A DNA stretch of 64,000 nt from Neobacillus sp. SuZ13 (GCF_030123365.1 NZ_CP126107.1:3023501-3087500), one strand, 5' to 3'; positions 17,082-26,077 are shown, numbered from the stretch's first letter. The notes: a model not told the origin generated them from the letters alone. Program-made: numbers and translations.

Positions 17082-17378
17082 AATGAAGAGAAAAAGTAAA
17101 ATGATATTGTTTTTCACCAGAGAGCTTCGGTAGCTGAAAAGAAGCAAAACGTTCATTTGAACAATGGTCTCTGAGCTTCGTACTGAACGTACAAATTTTG
17201 TATTAGTAGAATACGACGGGATTTGGCACTCGTTATCAATGTCACAGTATAAGAGTAGCATTTAATAATACTCCGTACTTGTTGAGGCAAAAAGTGTGAG
17301 CTATTTGCAAATTAAGGTGGTACCACGTGGAAATTCAAACCTCGTCCTTAACTATTACAGTTAAGGCGAGGTTTTTTT
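17082..17378 (+). promoter_or_regulatory. T-box riboswitch for methionyl-tRNA synthetase
   Basis: Stem I base CAGAGA..TCTCTG encloses the region. AUG at 17164-17166, just before the closing strand and followed by G, is the probable Met specifier. The T-box AAGGTGGTACCACG is at 17314-17327. The terminator CCTCGTCCTTAACT..AGTTAAGGCGAGG with T7 ends at about 17378. Uncharged initiator/elongator tRNA-Met should favour read-through into the synthetase gene. Confidence 0.92.
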
Positions 17379-17415
17379 GTTTTCAAAATTAAAATCATAT
17401 GGGAGGTTTTTATTA

Positions 17416-19050
17416 ATGAGTATTTTTATTGGTGGGGCTTGGGCTTATGCGAACGGCTCATTACATTTAGGTCATATTTCAAGTTTGTTACCTGGCGATA
17501 TTCTTGCGAGATATTACCGTTTAAAGGGAGAAAATGTTTTATATGTTTCGGGAAGCGATTGTAATGGAACTCCTATTACAATTAGGGCAAAACAAGAAGG
17601 TGTAACTCCAAAAGAGATTGCGGACCGTTATCACCAAGAATTTGAAGATTGTTTTGCAAGATTAGGATTCACATATGATACCTATACAAGAACAGACACA
17701 ACACATCACCATAAAATCGTTCAAGAGATATTTTTAGAGTTGCTTGACAAAGGATACATCTATAAAAAGGAAATTGAACAAACCTATTGTGAATATGATC
17801 AGCAATTTTTACCTGATCGTTATGTTGAGGGTATCTGTCCTCATTGTGGTGCAAATGCTCGTGGCGACCAATGTGATGCTTGTTCAAGCGTGTTAGAACC
17901 ACTTGAATTGCTTGATAGAAAATGTAAAATATGCGGGAATCCGCCTACAACAAGGTTCACAGAGCATTTTTACTTTTCTTTAAGCTCTTTCCAAAATGTC
18001 TTGGAAAACTATACTCAAGAAGCAGATGACAAGAACCTATGGAGGGAAAATGCTATTTCTCTTACGAAACGCTATTTAAAGGAAGGATTGCAAGATAGAG
18101 CCGTTTCGAGGGATTTGCCTATTGGGGTAAGTGTTCCAGTTGCTGGATATGAAGATAAGAAAATCTATGTTTGGATTGAGGCTGTATCAGGATACTATAC
18201 AGCAAGTAAACTATGGGCGAAGGAAACAAATAATGATGACTCAACGTTTTGGAATACCTCCGCTCAATCTTATTATGTTCACGGGAAAGATAATATCCCT
18301 TTCCATTCGATTATATGGGCTGGAATTCTTGCTGGTCTTGGAAAAGAACCATTGCCAACGCATATTGTTTCAAACGAGTATTTGACTTTGGAAAAGAAAA
18401 AATTATCTACAAGTAATAATTGGGCTGTTTGGGTTCCAGATATTTTAGAAAGATACGAACCAGATTCTATTAGGTATTTCTTAACAATAAACGCACCAGA
18501 GAACCGAGATGCTGATTTTTCTTGGAAAGAGTTCATTTATAGCCATAATAGCGAGTTATTAGGGGCTTATGGAAACTTCGTTAATCGGACTTTGAAATTT
18601 ATTGAAAAGTCAATTGATGGGTTAATCCCTGAAAAAGAAATAACTTCGAATATACAGGATAAAGTTAATCGTTTATATAAAGAAGTGGGTTATTGCATTG
18701 AAACCACTTCCTTCAAACAAGGATTGGAAAAAGTATTTGAGCTTGTTAGATTCTCGAACAAATACATTGATGAACAACAACCTTGGAAACAAATAAAGGA
18801 TGATACCGAGTCTTGTAAACAAACTCTTGCGGATTGTGTTTATCTAATTGCAAATTTAGCTCATATCCTTACTCCATTCCTTCCTTTTTCAAGCGAAAAG
18901 GTAAAGGAAATGATAAATACATCAAAAACCGATTGGAGTGCGTTTTTTGTTAAATCGCAGCATTTGTCAAAAGTAGAACCATTGTTTGAACGAATAGACC
19001 CAGTAAGAATTGAAGAAGAGCTTGAAAGATTAAACCACCAAACTGTTTAA
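17416..19050 (+). CDS. metG: Methionine-tRNA ligase, accessory short type
   Basis: 544 residues from ATG 17416 (GGGAGG upstream); the frame extends further 5' into the T-box terminator and is not used. Class I synthetase: HIGH variant HLGH in [13 protein letters not shown], Zn knuckles CPHC/CDAC and CKIC around residues 127-175, KMSKS variant KKLSTS near residue 325, and an anticodon domain. The C-terminal tRNA-binding (EMAP-like) domain of the usual 650-residue Bacillus MetS is absent. This is therefore probably a second MetRS, as in some B. cereus group strains. Confidence 0.9.
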   Translation: MSIFIGGAWAYANGSLHLGHISSLLPGDILARYYRLKGENVLYVSGSDCNGTPITIRAKQEGVTPKEIADRYHQEFEDCFARLGFTYDTYTRTDTTHHHKIVQEIFLELLDKGYIYKKEIEQTYCEYDQQFLPDRYVEGICPHCGANARGDQCDACSSVLEPLELLDRKCKICGNPPTTRFTEHFYFSLSSFQNVLENYTQEADDKNLWRENAISLTKRYLKEGLQDRAVSRDLPIGVSVPVAGYEDKKIYVWIEAVSGYYTASKLWAKETNNDDSTFWNTSAQSYYVHGKDNIPFHSIIWAGILAGLGKEPLPTHIVSNEYLTLEKKKLSTSNNWAVWVPDILERYEPDSIRYFLTINAPENRDADFSWKEFIYSHNSELLGAYGNFVNRTLKFIEKSIDGLIPEKEITSNIQDKVNRLYKEVGYCIETTSFKQGLEKVFELVRFSNKYIDEQQPWKQIKDDTESCKQTLADCVYLIANLAHILTPFLPFSSEKVKEMINTSKTDWSAFFVKSQHLSKVEPLFERIDPVRIEEELERLNHQTV

Positions 19051-19090
19051 ATAAAAGTTTATTTATACTAAAATAACAACCTTTATAGAG

Positions 19091-19197
19091 AATGTGAAAG
19101 ATTACACTTAAACTAAAGGGTGCAAGATTTCAAGATTCAGCTGCCATACATAGGCGGCTTTTTCTTATTGTGTTAACGTGGCAGGTTGAAGAAGGAG
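19091..19197 (+). repeat. CTAACGG repeat, full
   Basis: TGTGAAAGATTACACTTAAA, CTAAAGGGTGC, hairpin AGCTGCCATACATAGGCGGCT, GTTAACGTGGCAGGTTGAAG. Confidence 0.85.
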
Positions 19198-19290
19198 AAC
19201 TTCTTCTACAACTTAAAAAGCTAAAACTGGTATATTTCATTGACATAATCCACACTATATACTTCGAATGATAAATAGGAGGTAATAATA

Positions 19291-19464
19291 ATGGCAAAAC
19301 ATGACCAACATCCAGATAATGTAGTTGAAAACAAGATGCAAGTGTTTAACAATCTAAACCATGCAGCAACACGTTATGTACAGACTGCCATTGAAAATGC
19401 ATCAGAAACTGGACAGGATGCAACACAAAATTTAGTGAACAGCATCATAAGGAGAAAAAAGTAA
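19291..19464 (+). CDS. Small hydrophilic protein, unknown
   Basis: 57 residues, ATG with a perfect TAGGAGGT eight bases upstream, so certainly translated if transcribed. MAKHDQHPDNVVENKMQVFN is followed by an amphipathic helix (HAATRYVQTAIENASETGQDA) and a basic tail IIRRKK. No Cys, no membrane segment. Size and composition recall small sporulation proteins, but I do not recognise a family. Confidence 0.65.
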   Translation: MAKHDQHPDNVVENKMQVFNNLNHAATRYVQTAIENASETGQDATQNLVNSIIRRKK

Positions 19465-20037
19465 AAAATAATTCTAAAATAAATATAGTTGAACGGTTAC
19501 TCTACGCAAAATTGTGAAGAAATGTACTTAAGCTAACGGGTGCTAGAGTTTTATATCAAGCCATTCTGCTAAGTTGGTTTCATAATTTTGAGAGGTGCAT
19601 TATTTTGTACTAATTGCAATTTATGAACGAAAAAGCAGCCATTATTAGTAATAGAAATTTAAAAAGGACATAAAAGAGTAGCTGACTGGTCACTCTTCTA
19701 TTTGTGTATGGGATATGATCTTTTTTATTGGGGGTACCGCCAGCAAAACGTAGATTTACAACGTTAAGGATATTCTGGTATTAAAAATCCCAATCTCTCG
19801 GTGATAAAAATGAGAAATTGGGATATTATTATTCAACAATTGACCGATTGTTTAAAAACAACAACCTGTTCCAATAAAGAACATTATTGTTCAGTAAATG
19901 ACTATTTTACCAAGAAAAAAGCCTTAATGACAAACAAAAAATCGCAACAAAATTATTTGACATAATGTATATTCCTATTATTATGACGCTTTGCACTTTT
20001 TCGTAAAGATTATCTCCCATCTCATCAAGTCCTGTGG
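19465..20037. other. Gap with repeat half and hairpins
   Basis: Contains a CTAACGG half-copy (19511-19585), a hairpin AAGAGTAGC..GTCACTCTT near 19675, and a strong hairpin ATCCCAATCTCTC..GAGAAATTGGGAT at 19787-19824. No gene seen. Confidence 0.6.
19511..19585 (+). repeat. CTAACGG repeat, left half
   Basis: ATTGTGAAGAAATGTACTTA, AGCTAACGGGTGCTAGAGTT, then a weak hairpin. The right half is lost. Confidence 0.75.
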
Positions 20038-20580
20038 CTAAACCTCCAAATTTTTTGCTTTTTTTCTCGCCATTAGACGCTTATAAAGAGGAAAGCCAAA
20101 CATATAATACCCTGAGAAAGATAACAGGATTAGGGATAACCCTGTCATTGTTAGGATACTGTATCTATACCAATCACCAAAGTAGGATCCATCATGCAAA
20201 GTAATAAGGAAAGTTGAGTAATCTGGGTTTGTAGATAAAACTCTTCCCGTACTCGCATCGATTTGAACCCCTTGACTGTTATTAAAGCGAACCTGGTAAA
20301 TATTTAAACCTGGTCTATATTCTATTCTAAAGATATCTTCAACCGATTTTACACCTGGAAGCCCCTGAGAGGTGGCAATGGACACGACCTTATCCATAGT
20401 TATAGATTGACTTGGACTCGCCTTTTTCCCCGTTCTTAACTCATCAGCTACTCCGAGTGGTAGCATATAAACAAGTATTAATCCTGTGACTGCAATGAAC
20501 ATAAAAAAAACAGATAGAATTAATCCAGCCCATTTATGTACTATTCGACTTATTTGATATAACTTTACAGCATTTGACAT
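20038..20580 (-). CDS. PepSY-associated membrane protein
   Basis: About 180 residues from the ATG at 20580. N-terminal helix preceded by SRIVHKWAGLILSVFFMF, a PepSY-like extracytoplasmic domain (residues 45-120, with KSVEDIFRIEYRPGLN and VQIDASTGRVLS), then a paired LHDGSYFGDWYRYSILTM plus helix motif. This order is found in small PepSY_TM proteins related to iron-uptake or reductase partners. It has no partner gene here. Function unproven. Confidence 0.75.
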   Translation of the reverse strand: MSNAVKLYQISRIVHKWAGLILSVFFMFIAVTGLILVYMLPLGVADELRTGKKASPSQSITMDKVVSIATSQGLPGVKSVEDIFRIEYRPGLNIYQVRFNNSQGVQIDASTGRVLSTNPDYSTFLITLHDGSYFGDWYRYSILTMTGLSLILLSFSGYYMFGFPLYKRLMARKKAKNLEV

Positions 20581-20927
20581 TATTCCCGTCACACCCCTAG
20601 TCTTATTTTTAATTAAATATCAGCAATCATACCGAAACCGAAACCGTTGTTGATTCCGTTATTGCCAAGTTTACAAATTCAAACTCTTTTAATTTCGATA
20701 ATAATATTTGGAATATTCCCAATTAAACAGAGAATTAATGTGATTTTACGGTAAAAAATTGGGGTTGTCAATTATAATTTTCCATATTTTACTATATTAG
20801 TAAAATGCTTTGTTAATAAGGTGTTGTACTAAAGTAAAACTCTGAATTTATAATGGAAACAAACCATTTGAAAATAAGGAGGCAATAGAAGAATAAAAAG
20901 AAAGGCGACCAAAAGATAGAGAGGAGA

Positions 20928-20975
20928 TTGTGAAGGAATGTACTTAAAGTAACGGTGCAGTTTAGTTGAATAAGG
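20928..20975 (+). repeat. CTAACGG repeat, short form
   Basis: ATTGTGAAGGAATGTACTTA joined directly to AAGTAACGGTGCAGTTTAGT. The hairpin segment is missing. It lies within the 440-bp gap 20581-21019, otherwise AT-rich with no gene. Confidence 0.8.
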
Positions 20976-21019
20976 ATTGATAAAATTTATTATAATTACA
21001 GTTATTAGGTTTTAAGGAT

Positions 21020-21367
21020 GTGATAGCCTTGTGTGGAATAGATTTTGCAATGGGAGTAACCGATAAAGAAGCATCTAAGGCAGAAAAATATGTTCATTTT
21101 AACGAAAGAATACACGCTTACTTAATAAAAAAGGAAAAGGGTAATGGTAATGACTTTAATCTTCTTCTGAATCTTGACCCTTATCGGCAAACAATAATAT
21201 ATAGAGATAAGATTCCAGATTTAGTAGCAATATGCGAAGACTTAATTAATAAATACAATTTGACTTGTGAAAAAGAGCAAGAAATAAGCACTTTTGCACG
21301 AGAATTAAAGGAACTATGCGAAAATGCGATAATACAAAAGAAACATATATACGCTATTGGAGATTAG
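21020..21367 (+). CDS. Hypothetical protein
   Basis: Up to 115 residues. AAGGA precedes two candidate starts, GTG 21020 and TTG 21029; the spacing favours the latter (MCGIDFAMGVTDKEASKAEK). A helical, charged soluble protein with no membrane segment. Helices such as DKIPDLVAICEDLINKYN suggest a small helical fold. It is a single gene between repeats. Family not recognised. Confidence 0.5.
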   Translation: MIALCGIDFAMGVTDKEASKAEKYVHFNERIHAYLIKKEKGNGNDFNLLLNLDPYRQTIIYRDKIPDLVAICEDLINKYNLTCEKEQEISTFARELKELCENAIIQKKHIYAIGD

Positions 21368-21401
21368 TTAATATTGATAATTACTCTTGTCTTCCAATTT
21401 G

Positions 21402-21490
21402 TTCACCAATGGGTGCAAGAGTTGTAGATCAGAGCTGTTAATATGGTAGCCCGTATTTTTCGACTAACGGGGCAGAATGGATAAAGAATA
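21402..21490 (+). repeat. CTAACGG repeat, full
   Basis: ACCAATGGGTGCAAGAGTTG, diverged hairpin AGAGCTGTTAATATGGTAGCCC, then GACTAACGGGGCAGAATGG. Confidence 0.75.
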
Positions 21491-21562
21491 ATTGGTAAAA
21501 AGGCAATCTCCTTCTGTCTTTATGGGCTTTACAAATTCGTAATCAAATAGGTGATTTTTTGT

Positions 21563-22069
21563 ATGTTGGAAAAAAGGGAAGGCACAATAAATGAAATTGT
21601 ATATGAATTTACTTCTTATCGTAATGGGAAGTACAGTATCTACCCAACCATTTCAGATTTGTATTTACTTTTGAATAAAATTATTCGTTCCAAAGTTACA
21701 ACTGAATACATCAGAATCACACCATTTTATTTAAATGAAAAGGTTAAATTACAACGTGAATTTGATGAATATATGTTCTTTTTAGAATGTAGGGAACAGT
21801 TTACCGTCCAAGATGAGGAATTTCATATTTTAGAAAATTTAGGTAGGGATGCTAATTCTGTAACATCCGAAGAATATGAAACTGGAAAAATTCTTACCCC
21901 CTTGTGCAGATATGATGATCCAAAAACTTATATATCCTTACTCGAAGGATACCGTAAGTTTTTAGATATGATTTTACCTCGCTTATTTGAATTTGCGAAG
22001 ATTGACTTGGAGCTTACTGATGAAGACTTGGCTTTCGGTTATTTTTGTTTTGAAATCCATAGTGAATAA
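21563..22069 (+). CDS. Hypothetical soluble protein
   Basis: 168 residues from ATG 21563 (AATAGGTGA upstream). Acidic and mixed alpha/beta: VYEFTSYRNGKYSIYPTISD, then FYLNEKVKLQREFDEYMFF, and an acidic C-terminus (DLELTDEDLAFGYFCFE). It resembles the small immunity- or SMI1-type accessory proteins common in such regions, but I cannot assign a family. Alone between two repeats. Confidence 0.55.
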   Translation: MLEKREGTINEIVYEFTSYRNGKYSIYPTISDLYLLLNKIIRSKVTTEYIRITPFYLNEKVKLQREFDEYMFFLECREQFTVQDEEFHILENLGRDANSVTSEEYETGKILTPLCRYDDPKTYISLLEGYRKFLDMILPRLFEFAKIDLELTDEDLAFGYFCFEIHSE

Positions 22070-22070
22070 C

Positions 22071-22178
22071 TGTTTATGAAACATTGTACTTAAACTATCG
22101 GGTGCAGGTAAAGGTACCTGATCGCTGCGGCGGTCTTTTTTTCTTGTTGTGCTTGCGGAGCAAGTTAGTCAAAGAGGG
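22071..22178 (+). repeat. CTAACGG repeat, full
   Basis: TATGAAACATTGTACTTAAA, CTATCGGGTGCAGG, hairpin GATCGCTGCGGCGGTC, T7, GCTTGCGGAGCAAGTTAG. It begins within two bases of the preceding stop. Confidence 0.85.
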
Positions 22179-22226
22179 GAAAGCCTAACCTTTTGGAGAA
22201 ATTTAGAATAAAAAGGTGGTTTAAAG

Positions 22227-22481
22227 ATGGAATTATATGAAAAAGTAGAAAACGTAAAGAGTCTAGAAGATTTAATCAAATTCATAAAGCACTTGAGAAT
22301 GGATTTACAAACTAATAGGGCAGAGTGGGAGAATAATACACTTGAAGATTATTTAGAAGCTATGGAGGCTTGGGTTAAGGATATGGAAGGCTATTATTCG
22401 AATACAAATCAACCTGTTCCAAAAAAACCATCTTGGCAGACTATTGCTGACATACTAGTAGCTTCAAGGATGTATGAATGA
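22227..22481 (+). CDS. DUF7660-like protein
   Basis: 84 residues, AAAGGTGG upstream. VKSLEDLIKFIKHLRMDL, then WENNTLEDYLEAMEAWVKDMEGYY and PSWQTIADILVASRMYE. The alternation of WxNxxLxxYLEAxxAW and PSWxxxADxLxAxxxYE matches the small DUF7660 family, which occurs in toxin/immunity-rich accessory regions. It probably acts as a small helical immunity-like protein (inference). Confidence 0.7.
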   Translation: MELYEKVENVKSLEDLIKFIKHLRMDLQTNRAEWENNTLEDYLEAMEAWVKDMEGYYSNTNQPVPKKPSWQTIADILVASRMYE

Positions 22482-22483
22482 TA

Positions 22484-22575
22484 TTCAACTAATTCGTGTT
22501 TTGTTAAGAATAATGATCGCTGTGGTGTTCATTTTTTCTTGTTGTACTAACGGAAGCAGGTTAGTACAAGAAGGA
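22484..22575 (+). repeat. CTAACGG repeat, full
   Basis: Starts three bases after the preceding stop. Degenerate DR1 (CTAATTCGTG), hairpin GATCGCTGTGGTGTTC, T6, TACTAACGGAAGCAGGTTAG. Confidence 0.75.
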
Positions 22576-22638
22576 CTGGGTAAAAGCACAGAACGATTTC
22601 CTAAAAGAGAATCGTTCTGTGCTAAACAATTAAATGAA

Positions 22639-23031
22639 CTAGATGATTTTCGAGTAGATGACCATTGTTCCTGGAATAGTAATTATCATGATACAAAAGA
22701 GTACAATTAGCACCTGCGTTGCATCTAATGTTAAGAATTCAAAAGAACCTGTTGCAATAAATAAAACTAATATTGATAAAAAAAGAACAAAGTAGTTTAT
22801 TGTCATTGATTTCCCGATTATTTCTTTTGCCCGTTCATCTTTAGGGAAAATGTTAGGTGATAAATATGCTAGAAGCAACTGATTTATCCCCAGTGCAAGT
22901 AACATAATTGCATCAGGAAATTCACCTTTTATTATGTCTTCATAGTTTAAATAGACACCCATTATAGTCAATAAAAAGCCTAAACATAAATAGATGATTC
23001 GATTTTCTTTTGACTTTTTAATACCAGCCAT
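22639..23031 (-). CDS. Small membrane protein paired with HTH regulator
   Basis: 130 residues with four membrane helices. GGAGG precedes the ATG, which follows the stop of the regulator gene by two bases, so the two are one operon. A two-gene set of a 65-residue Xre regulator and a four-helix membrane protein is very common in Bacillus (DUF3796/DUF2178-type pairs), where the membrane protein may antagonise or sense for the regulator. No exact family assigned. Confidence 0.7.
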   Translation of the reverse strand: MAGIKKSKENRIIYLCLGFLLTIMGVYLNYEDIIKGEFPDAIMLLALGINQLLLAYLSPNIFPKDERAKEIIGKSMTINYFVLFLSILVLFIATGSFEFLTLDATQVLIVLFCIMIITIPGTMVIYSKII

Positions 23032-23033
23032 TG

Positions 23034-23231
23034 TTATTCCTCCTCATAAATAAAAATTTCTTCAATTTTGCAGTTAAAAACTCGTGAAAGCTTGAAGGCT
23101 AAAATAATTGAAGGATTGTATCGTCCTTTTTCTAGTGAAATAATCGTTTGTCTTGATACCTCTAATCGCTCAGCCAATTCATCTTGAGTAAAATTATGTT
23201 TTGACCGCATATTCCTAATATTATTTTTCAT
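23034..23231 (-). CDS. Xre family small regulator (YozG/YgzD type)
   Basis: 65 residues, almost entirely one helix-turn-helix domain: NMRSKHNFTQDELAERLEVSRQTIISLEKGRYNPS and ILAFKLSRVFNCKIEEIF. This is the compact Firmicute type with no effector domain. First gene of the pair with the membrane protein downstream. A dyad just upstream is a plausible autoregulatory operator. Confidence 0.9.
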   Translation of the reverse strand: MKNNIRNMRSKHNFTQDELAERLEVSRQTIISLEKGRYNPSIILAFKLSRVFNCKIEEIFIYEEE

Positions 23232-23247
23232 ATTATCACCACTTAAT

Positions 23248-23274
23248 GTGAAGTTAACTTTACGTTAAGTTCAC
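23248..23274. promoter_or_regulatory. Dyad operator upstream of Xre gene
   Basis: GTGAAGTTAAC, five-base spacer, GTTAAGTTCAC. TTTACGTT/TTTACATT steps repeat downstream to about 23312. Probable autoregulatory site. Confidence 0.65.
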
Positions 23275-23482
23275 TTTACATTGATTTTAATAATAAGTCA
23301 AGCTGGCTTTACATTGTTATTAAACTACGGGGGGTAGTTAAATAAGAGAAAGTTAAATTTTAGGAAAAACAGCTAGATTTTTCTGGCTGTTTTCTTTTTA
23401 CTTAAAAATCAACATAATTATTTAACAGAGCCAGTAAAATAAAGTAATACTTGAAGCCACTTAATAAAAGGGGAGGTATTTT

Positions 23483-23686
23483 ATGGGTGATAAGAATGTA
23501 CGATGTGACTTTTGTAATGACTATTTCGAAGAAAATAACATCCTAGATACAGGCTATGAGTGGAAAGCATGCGAAGATTGTGCTGATGAGTTGATTAAGT
23601 GCGGATGCTGTAGCCAGTTGTTCCTATATGAGGAATTAAGTAAGGATAAAATAGATGGAATTTACTACTGTGAAAATTGTCCGTAG
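23483..23686 (+). CDS. Small cysteine-rich zinc-ribbon-like protein
   Basis: 67 residues, AGGGGAGGT upstream of the ATG. Four CxxC-type pairs (CDFC, CEDC, CGCC, CENC) suggest two zinc knuckles arranged as a cross-braced mini-domain. Such proteins often bind nucleic acid or a protein partner. No known name. A weak hairpin with T-run follows at about 23713-23741. Confidence 0.7.
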   Translation: MGDKNVRCDFCNDYFEENNILDTGYEWKACEDCADELIKCGCCSQLFLYEELSKDKIDGIYYCENCP

Positions 23687-23799
23687 TAATAGATAAATTT
23701 AAAGGATAAGTTAAGAGTGGCTGAAATGGTCGCTCTTTTTTATGTGGATATTTAAGCAATTCCCTTTGTTTTATAATTTAAATTTACAGAAAACTTACA

Positions 23800-23849
23800 T
23801 TGTGAAGGAATACACTTAAGCTAACGAAGCAGGTTAGTTTAAGAAAGAG
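23800..23849 (+). repeat. CTAACGG repeat, short form
   Basis: TTGTGAAGGAATACACTTAA joined to GCTAACGAAGCAGGTTAGTTTAAG without hairpin. Confidence 0.85.
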
Positions 23850-24131
23850 ATGAAATTCAATTTCACTTTTATGTCGCCTTTGACTCAAATTCTGAAAGAA
23901 AAAGAAAAAAAGCGTCTAAGTGACGCTTCTTGGGCAGTAAGTGTTGTGTTGTAAATATTTAACATTTTAAGGAGTACTTTATATTTTGGAAAAATAACGA
24001 AATGGAGATGGACAAACATGGAATTTAAAAAAATATTTTATGTTTCGTAAAAGACTAAATATTGTGCAATAAAATTGATTTTTTCTAATGTATTTTAGAT
24101 AAGAACTTATGAAATAGAATAAATGGTGTTC

Positions 24132-24162
24132 TAAAAAACAAAACCATCCTAGAAAGGATGGC
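24132..24162 (-). terminator. Terminator downstream of DUF1657 gene
   Basis: CCATCCT and AGGATGG pair around AGAA. A T-rich run follows when read on the minus strand. Confidence 0.75.
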
Positions 24163-24264
24163 TTTGGAAAATGGACAAGAATTTTTTATATAACATCATA
24201 TTCCGACCGCCAGAAAATGTATCTGGGATAGTTTCTCATTTTTAAGAATAACGGTAATAATTCC

Positions 24265-24468
24265 TTACTGATTATACTGAGGTTCTTCACCTAGAATTTC
24301 TTGAAGACGAGGTTCAAGGCTATCAAGCACGGATTGTGTTTGTTGTGCGGCTTGTTGATAAAGCTGTTTTGCATTTTGATTATCGGTAGCTAATGCAAAA
24401 GATTCAAAGCTTACCTGAGCACTTTTTAAACCTGCTAAAGCTTGTTTTACCTGTGTTCCAACTGTCAT
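24265..24468 (-). CDS. DUF1657 protein
   Basis: 67 residues: MTVGTQVKQALAGLKSAQVS, then FALATDNQNAKQLYQQAAQQ and LEPRLQEILGEEPQY. Length and the TVxxQVKxxLAxLKxAQ start are diagnostic of DUF1657, small helical proteins usually associated with spore and SpoVA2mob-type genes in Bacillus. AAGAAGGA precedes the ATG. Function unknown. Confidence 0.88.
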   Translation of the reverse strand: MTVGTQVKQALAGLKSAQVSFESFALATDNQNAKQLYQQAAQQTQSVLDSLEPRLQEILGEEPQYNQ

Positions 24469-24502
24469 TTAAGAGTCCTTCTTTCGTTTGATTATTGAAA
24501 AT

Positions 24503-24712
24503 CTACTCTGCTCGGTTTGTGGCGTTATTGTTGGCAACATTAGCACCTTCGCCAGCATTGTTGCCCACTGCACCTCCAGCAATTGCACCCGCAGCTGTGC
24601 CAACTGGACCCACAACTGAACCCACGACAGCACCCGCAACAGCACCGACTCCGGTTCCTACAGCCTTACTAGCGTTGTTATCAGTACGATTAGTTTCTTT
24701 GTTATCAGTCAT
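24503..24712 (-). CDS. Glycine-zipper protein
   Basis: 69 residues from ATG 24712 (AAGGAGTGAG upstream). Polar start MTDNKETNRTDNNASKAVG, then a glycine/alanine zipper (GTGVGAVAGAVVGSVVGPVG...) able to insert in or associate with membrane, and an Asn-rich tail. It lies 34 bases upstream of, and co-directional with, the DUF1657 gene. The opposite-strand frame is an artefact of its biased codons. Confidence 0.78.
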   Translation of the reverse strand: MTDNKETNRTDNNASKAVGTGVGAVAGAVVGSVVGPVGTAAGAIAGGAVGNNAGEGANVANNNATNRAE

Positions 24713-25181
24713 CAATCTCACTCCTTGGTTTGTTATAGGGAACTGCTAATGCATTGTCATCGCAGTACCAAAACCTATTTTGCCCAAACGAGGACGATTT
24801 ACGCAGAGGAATAAAATGAAGTTGTACGCCAGAAGAATGCAAAAGTAAGTGAATAGAAAACAAAAGTCTAATGGATGCTTTACAACAAAAAAAGGCGTCA
24901 GATTGACGCATCAATTTGAAACAAAAACATGTTGAAGGGTTTATGAAGGATTACTATGATTATGAGAAAAATGTTGAAATATGACAGACAAGCGGGATTG
25001 TAAACAACGATAATGTGCAACAAAAGTGAAGGTGTTTGTTTAACTAATGGGTGCAAGAGTTGAAGATTGGGACTACCGCAGCGATACCCCATTTTCAATT
25101 TTGAGGTAGTTTTTACCTTTAATAAAAATTAAATGTAGGGTGATTATATAGAAGTAATTTAAAACAAAAGGAGAGATTCCC
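24713..25181. other. Gap with repeat and hairpin
   Basis: Hairpin GCGTCA..TGACGC at 24895-24909 with a T-run on the minus strand, and a CTAACGG copy at 25037-25110. No gene seen. Confidence 0.6.
25037..25110 (+). repeat. CTAACGG repeat, right end missing
   Basis: TTTAACTAATGGGTGCAAGA, arms TGGGACTACCGCAGCGATACCCCA, T-run. DR2 absent. Confidence 0.75.
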
Positions 25182-25391
25182 ATGACTCAAATTGATGTAA
25201 ATCAACTAAATCGAGCAAAAGCAAATGTAACACTCACGCAGGAATTGTTAACTAAAGCAATTGAAAAGGTAAATTCAGATCCTACACTCGCTCAGGAAGC
25301 GATTAAACAGGCTTCGAACGAAATTTCGTCTGCTTTAACTGCCGTAACTCAAGTAGAAAAGTCATCACAAGCCCCATCGACAGAATTATAA
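25182..25391 (+). CDS. Small helical protein, unknown
   Basis: 69 residues, AAAGGAGAG upstream of the ATG. Two predicted amphipathic helices (LNRAKANVTLTQELLTKAIEK and LAQEAIKQASNEISSALTAV) and a polar tail. It resembles the small DUF1657/YrzR-like helical spore-associated proteins in composition, though no family signature is clear. A terminator follows. Confidence 0.65.
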   Translation: MTQIDVNQLNRAKANVTLTQELLTKAIEKVNSDPTLAQEAIKQASNEISSALTAVTQVEKSSQAPSTEL

Positions 25392-25429
25392 TATCGTTTT
25401 TGAATGAAATACTGAGAAAAGTAGTTGTA

Positions 25430-25459
25430 AATCCCCGTGACAATGTCAGGGGATTTTAT
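25430..25459 (+). terminator. Terminator
   Basis: AATCCCC and GGGGATT pair around GTGACAATGTCA (itself paired), followed by TTATT. Confidence 0.8.
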
Positions 25460-25502
25460 TATAAGGATTAATTGCTGATTGTTCTTAAACTACTTACATA
25501 GG

Positions 25503-25604
25503 CAAGGTATTGTACTTAAACAAACGGGTGCAAGAGTTGAAGAACACGGCTGTCATTGAGGCAGCTTTTTTTATTGAGCTAACGTGGCAGTTTAGATTAA
25601 AAAG
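25503..25604 (+). repeat. CTAACGG repeat, full
   Basis: CAAGGTATTGTACTTAAACA, AACGGGTGCAAGAGTTG, hairpin GGCTGTCATTGAGGCAGC, T7, GCTAACGTGGCAGTTTAG. Confidence 0.85.
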
Positions 25605-25681
25605 GAAAAGTTGTAAAGGAAAACAAAAAGAGTCTAGAATTCCCCCAAGCTCTTTTGAAAAGTCTTAATTCACTACTTATT

Positions 25682-25999
25682 TTAAAAATAACTTCTGTAA
25701 TGATATACCATTACAACCAATGTGATGATGGTATAGGCAAGTGATGTGAAAAAAGTAATATTAGGTTTAAATTCAAACTTCTGCCCTTCCATTTTTATTC
25801 CTGTTGTTCCTTGGATGGTCATATCCATATGACGTGATGTAAAACCACCTTTAGAGTTAGAAAACCAAATAATAACTGTGCCTATCATTCCAATAAGAAA
25901 CGAATAATCAATGAATTTTGTATGGGTAAGATAGGTTAAGCCAAAACTCAACCCTAATAAAACTAATAAAGTAATTAAAATGTTTAATATAATCTTCAT
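25682..25999 (-). CDS. Small membrane protein
   Basis: 105 residues with three membrane helices and a hydrophilic loop (SKGGFTSRHMDMTIQGTTGIK). GGGGGAT lies upstream of the ATG. The loop HMDMTIQGTTG..KMEGQKFEF is distinctive, but I cannot name the family. It is read against the repeat orientation and is the only gene between its two flanking copies. Confidence 0.6.
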   Translation of the reverse strand: MKIILNILITLLVLLGLSFGLTYLTHTKFIDYSFLIGMIGTVIIWFSNSKGGFTSRHMDMTIQGTTGIKMEGQKFEFKPNITFFTSLAYTIITLVVMVYHYRSYF

Positions 26000-26077
26000 A
26001 TGTTGTTTATCCCCCTTTTGGATTTATCTGTATATTTAAACGATAACATAAAATGGATATTATGGATATAAAGTGTC

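Larger units (their letters stand above)
23687..24264. other. Gap with short repeat and hairpins
   Basis: Contains a short-form CTAACGG repeat (23800-23849), a hairpin AAGCGTC..GACGCTT near 23910-23930, and the terminator at 24144-24161. No gene seen. Confidence 0.6.

Noticed and set aside
22474..22710. Plus-strand 78-codon frame
   Set aside because: Crosses a CTAACGG repeat and the 3' end of the opposite membrane protein gene; no ribosome site.
24495..24749. Plus-strand Ala/Pro-rich frame
   Set aside because: Antisense shadow of the glycine-zipper gene, whose biased codons open the other strand.
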